From Zobellia laminariae (GTDB taxonomy: Bacteria; Bacteroidota; Bacteroidia; Flavobacteriales; Flavobacteriaceae): a stretch of 64,000 bases of DNA. The stretch covers positions 744,001 through 808,000 of the forward strand of contig NZ_RCNS01000002.1 in the NCBI RefSeq assembly GCF_009725995.1. Reading direction: 5' to 3'. A program made the translations under genes and the position numbers. The notes under the pieces were generated by a model that ran no database searches, was not told where the DNA came from, and saw only the letters and a program-made list of their open reading frames with translations. The first letter of the stretch is position 1; every line of letters begins with the position of its first letter. This document shows, piece after piece, positions 61,622 to 64,000 of this stretch.

Positions 61622-62701
61622 TTAGAAATCAATAGCTCCGCTACCTCGTTCTTTATTTTTCTTCTTCTTTCTCTCTTCTTTCTTAAGTTTTTTCAACTGT
61701 TTCTTAGACGGGCCTAAGTCAATATCTTCTGCTCCACTTCCGTTTTTCTCCTTTTTACCCTCTTTTTTTTCCTTCTTTTTCATGGCGTTCTTTTTGATAG
61801 GTTCGCCATTCTCACCAGCACCTTGCTCATCTATCGCCTTTAACTTGTCTTTATGGAAATCAAAACGGTACGAGCCACCAGCAGTTATAAAAATTCTAGA
61901 AGGAGTATTTTTGAAACTAGCACCAAGGTTGAAATCTACTTGAAGGTCATCCGTTAATAAATGCGCCACACCACCACGAATTAATACATCTGAATAGCGA
62001 TCACTTTGAATACCCTGGTTTTCAACAAAAGCACTCCATTTTGGATTGCGGAAAGCATGCGAAAAAGAAACTAAATAACTTAACTCAGGATAATCTGTGG
62101 TTATACGATCATAGGCAATATTGGTAATGAGTACAAAACGAGGCGTTAATCTACTTTGGGTAATAACCATACCACGATATGATACGGTAGGGTCACCAAC
62201 GTAAAAAGGGTTGTCGCCTAAGTTAAAGGTAGCTCCACCATAAAGGGAAACAGATGGAATTAGGTTTTTGAACTTGAAACCGTAATTTGCTTTCCAGCTG
62301 TATAAATTAGGTTTGTTTCGTTCTGGATTTTTAAAACGATCATAAAGTAAATATTTAAGACCTACTCGATTTCTTGAAAAATCGGTTAAGTTTTCAGTTA
62401 CGTCCAAACTGGTATAAGTAATGTTTTGATTTACAAATGTTCCTTCATAATTAAGCTCTAGCCGCTCAAAAAGTAATCCGTAACGTAATGATATGTCAGA
62501 TCCCCAGATATTACTTTTCGTATTTAAAAGGGTATGGTCTCTTTGCTCATATAGAACGCCGGCTTCTACTTGTAGTACATTTCTACCAACAGCATATGCG
62601 CTAACGGATAGGCCAGGGCGGTTAGAATTGATAACGTCTGTATATTGTGATGTCCCTATAAATGGAAGGGCAAAAATCAGGGTCAATAGATAATTTTTCA
62701 T
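61622..62701 (-). CDS. outer-membrane beta-barrel, phenol-degradation transporter-like
   Basis: This 359-residue protein has a signal peptide (MKNYLLTLIFALPFIGTSQ) and a beta-rich barrel part of about 270 residues (residues 20-290, aromatic-terminated strands such as SLYGGATFNLGDN), followed by a low-complexity Lys/Glu tail (KKKEKKEGKKEKN and KKLKKEERKKKKNKE). The barrel resembles the MetA-pathway phenol-degradation OMP family, which does not prove a phenol role. The tail is likely periplasmic. The function is unknown. Confidence 0.75.
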   Translation of the reverse strand: MKNYLLTLIFALPFIGTSQYTDVINSNRPGLSVSAYAVGRNVLQVEAGVLYEQRDHTLLNTKSNIWGSDISLRYGLLFERLELNYEGTFVNQNITYTSLDVTENLTDFSRNRVGLKYLLYDRFKNPERNKPNLYSWKANYGFKFKNLIPSVSLYGGATFNLGDNPFYVGDPTVSYRGMVITQSRLTPRFVLITNIAYDRITTDYPELSYLVSFSHAFRNPKWSAFVENQGIQSDRYSDVLIRGGVAHLLTDDLQVDFNLGASFKNTPSRIFITAGGSYRFDFHKDKLKAIDEQGAGENGEPIKKNAMKKKEKKEGKKEKNGSGAEDIDLGPSKKQLKKLKKEERKKKKNKERGSGAIDF

Positions 62702-62916
62702 TTTTTCTTGGCGCTTGATTAATTAATTCAGGCTTGTTCTTTTTTGTGTAGTCCAAATACCAATGTTCAAAATAAGGCGTTTTTAAAATAGCAAACGATT
62801 GTTATTACTGCTATTTAGGTAATGTAAATCCATTATGGAATAGACAAAACACATCAATAAAGCGGACTTTAATAATATTTTAGCACTTCTACACAGGTAT
62901 TACAACGCTAGATTTG

Positions 62917-62924
62917 TATTTTTG
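62917..62924 (+). promoter_or_regulatory. -7 box of the DUF4834 gene
   Basis: TATTTTTG, 22 bp before the ATG at 62947. The 62702-62916 part of the gap has no identifiable feature. Confidence 0.5.
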
Positions 62925-62946
62925 ATATAATCATTTTGAAAAAAAT

Positions 62947-63216
62947 ATGGCATTTTTAAAGACAATCTTTATAATTTTATTGGTCTATTACCTTTTTAAA
63001 ATATTGGTAAAGATGTTTGCCCCTAAAATTTTTGGTTATGCCGCGCGTAAAACTCAAGAGCACTTCAGTGAAAAATTCGGTGATTTTGCACAGCAAGGTT
63101 ATGGGCAAGCTCAAACGGATCAGGCAGGAGAGGTTATAATTGACAAGAAACCATCTAGAAAGAATTCTTCAAATAATAAGGTGGGCGATTATATCGATTT
63201 TGAAGAAATCGATTAA
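62947..63216 (+). CDS. DUF4834 family membrane protein
   Basis: This 89-residue protein has one N-terminal membrane helix (about 4-22), a short amphipathic region and an acidic C-terminus (KVGDYIDFEEID). It matches the flavobacterial DUF4834 family as I remember it; the function is unknown. It precedes a YfhO-like gene on the same strand. Confidence 0.75.
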   Translation: MAFLKTIFIILLVYYLFKILVKMFAPKIFGYAARKTQEHFSEKFGDFAQQGYGQAQTDQAGEVIIDKKPSRKNSSNNKVGDYIDFEEID

Positions 63217-63398
63217 AATATCTGCTTCAGTCAAATCATTTTAAAATTTAAGAATACATCTTTTTCGGCTCTCTAAAAAGCTTTGAAATGGATGTATATA
63301 TTTTAAAACTAACTGCTATCTCTTAAGTTAAGGTCAAAACAAATTCCATAGTAGAGATAACTTCATTATTTTAGCCGAATCAATCGATATATCCCATT

Positions 63399-64000
63399 AT
63401 GCAAAAAGGATTGAAGGCCTTCTTCGTACATTTTTTTGTTACCGTTTTCTTTGTGATTGCCGCTTTGGCTTATTTCTACCCAGTCCTTCAGGGCAAAGTA
63501 ATAGAACAATCGGATATTGTTCAGTTTACCGGTATGGCCAAGGAACAAAACGATTTTAGAAAAAAAACAGGCGAAGAGCCCTACTGGACTAATAGTGCCT
63601 TTGGCGGTATGCCCACTTATCAGTTAGGTGCCTATTACCCACATGACTACGTCAAAAAGTTAGATAATCTTATCAGGTTTCTACCTAGGCCAGCAGATTA
63701 TCTATTTCTATATTTCATTGGTTTTTACATATTACTTTGCTGTTTAAAAGTAGATTATAGGTTGGCTATCATAGGCGCACTGGCTTTTGGTTTTTCAACC
63801 TATCTCATTATCATCCTTGGAGTAGGGCACAATGCTAAAGCACATGCCTTAGGGTATTTGCCTATGCTTCTTGGTGGTATAGTTCTGGTTTTTCGGAAGA
63901 AATATCTTTGGGGTTTTATTCTGACTGCTATATCTATGGCATTAGAAATTAGGGCTAATCATTACCAGATGACATATTACTTTATGCTTTTGGTCTTGAT
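63399..64000 (+). CDS. YfhO-like polytopic membrane protein, cut by the right edge
   Basis: The first 200 residues are visible from ATG 63399 (MQKGLKAFFVHFFVTV...). The N-terminal helix, then a loop with TGEEPYWTNSAFGGMPTYQLG and RFLPRPADYLFLYFIG, and further helices (GALAFGFSTYLIIILGVGHNAKAH) fit the YfhO family of large membrane proteins in Bacteroidota, thought to act in glycosylation or polymer assembly. The rest lies beyond the window. Confidence 0.75.
   Translation, partial: MQKGLKAFFVHFFVTVFFVIAALAYFYPVLQGKVIEQSDIVQFTGMAKEQNDFRKKTGEEPYWTNSAFGGMPTYQLGAYYPHDYVKKLDNLIRFLPRPADYLFLYFIGFYILLCCLKVDYRLAIIGALAFGFSTYLIIILGVGHNAKAHALGYLPMLLGGIVLVFRKKYLWGFILTAISMALEIRANHYQMTYYFMLLVL

Noticed and set aside
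1..64000. CRISPR arrays, insertion sequences, prophage, integrons, toxin-antitoxin pairs or defence islands
   Set aside because: No regularly spaced repeats, transposase, integrase or recognised defence genes were seen on either strand.

Overview
The window is a dense, AT-rich bacterial chromosome segment that reads as Bacteroidota, most likely a marine member of the Flavobacteriaceae. The evidence is: many copies of the Bacteroidota -7 promoter box TAnnTTTG, usually a few bases from the start codon; flavobacterial family proteins (a CAL67264-type membrane protein, DUF4834, DUF2853, a YfhO-type membrane protein, a TonB-linked outer-membrane beta-barrel); bacillithiol and menaquinone genes; an S1 sulfatase lipoprotein; and prfB with a programmed frameshift. 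The genus cannot be fixed from sequence alone. No insertion sequence, prophage, integrase, CRISPR array or rRNA was seen.

Layout. 1-3830: a PhoD-type phosphatase cut by the left edge, and a sulfatase lipoprotein. 4111-7501: MATE exporter, PLP trans-sulfuration-type enzyme, bshB1. 7498-9549: TPR sensor kinase, then tRNA-His. 10034-12939: M28 peptidase and aldose epimerase lipoproteins. 12948-18935: an AraC regulator divergent from four enzymes that together make a complete 4-hydroxyproline to 2-oxoglutarate route. 18940-20548: three overlapping minus-strand genes (hydrolase, GNAT, VOC). 20622-26960: menaquinone block (hotdog thioesterase, menF, menD, DUF2853, CvfB-like protein, SPOR-like membrane protein, menA). 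26995-30389: LytTR response regulator and TPR/HisKA_2 kinase, separated by the only long gene-free stretch, which is rich in regulatory structure. 31237-34320: menC, a CPBP protease and menE as overlapping frames. menB and menH were not found.

34343-42920: acyl-CoA carboxylase beta subunit, Gfo/Idh oxidoreductase, a small membrane protein, ettA, an MBL-fold lipoprotein, GNAT, an envelope coiled-coil protein, fumC. 43082-48077: a 56-residue membrane peptide, an outer-membrane beta-barrel receptor with a Gly/Tyr-rich partner, arsC-like, prfB. 48174-51586: transglutaminase, alpha-E and circularly permuted ATP-grasp genes, a conserved set of unknown product. 51831-57618: threonine aldolase, DUF1508, an OmpA protein, thioredoxin, YbaB, an S9 peptidase. 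57881-62701: a cysteine-synthase-like enzyme followed by an AONS/SPT-like acyltransferase, a pairing that fits sulfonolipid (capnine) synthesis, then a GNAT-fold protein and an outer-membrane protein. 62947-64000: DUF4834 and the start of a YfhO-like membrane protein.

The most interesting material is regulatory. Two copies of a 27-bp bipartite element (ACCACAACT, 8 bases, TTTCACAACA) lie between the LytTR regulator and its kinase, and a degenerate third copy lies upstream of the other TPR kinase. Between the two copies is an orphan terminator with a possible very short transcript. A separate split motif built on ATCGATGAA / TTCATCGAT lies upstream of two unlinked envelope-protein genes.
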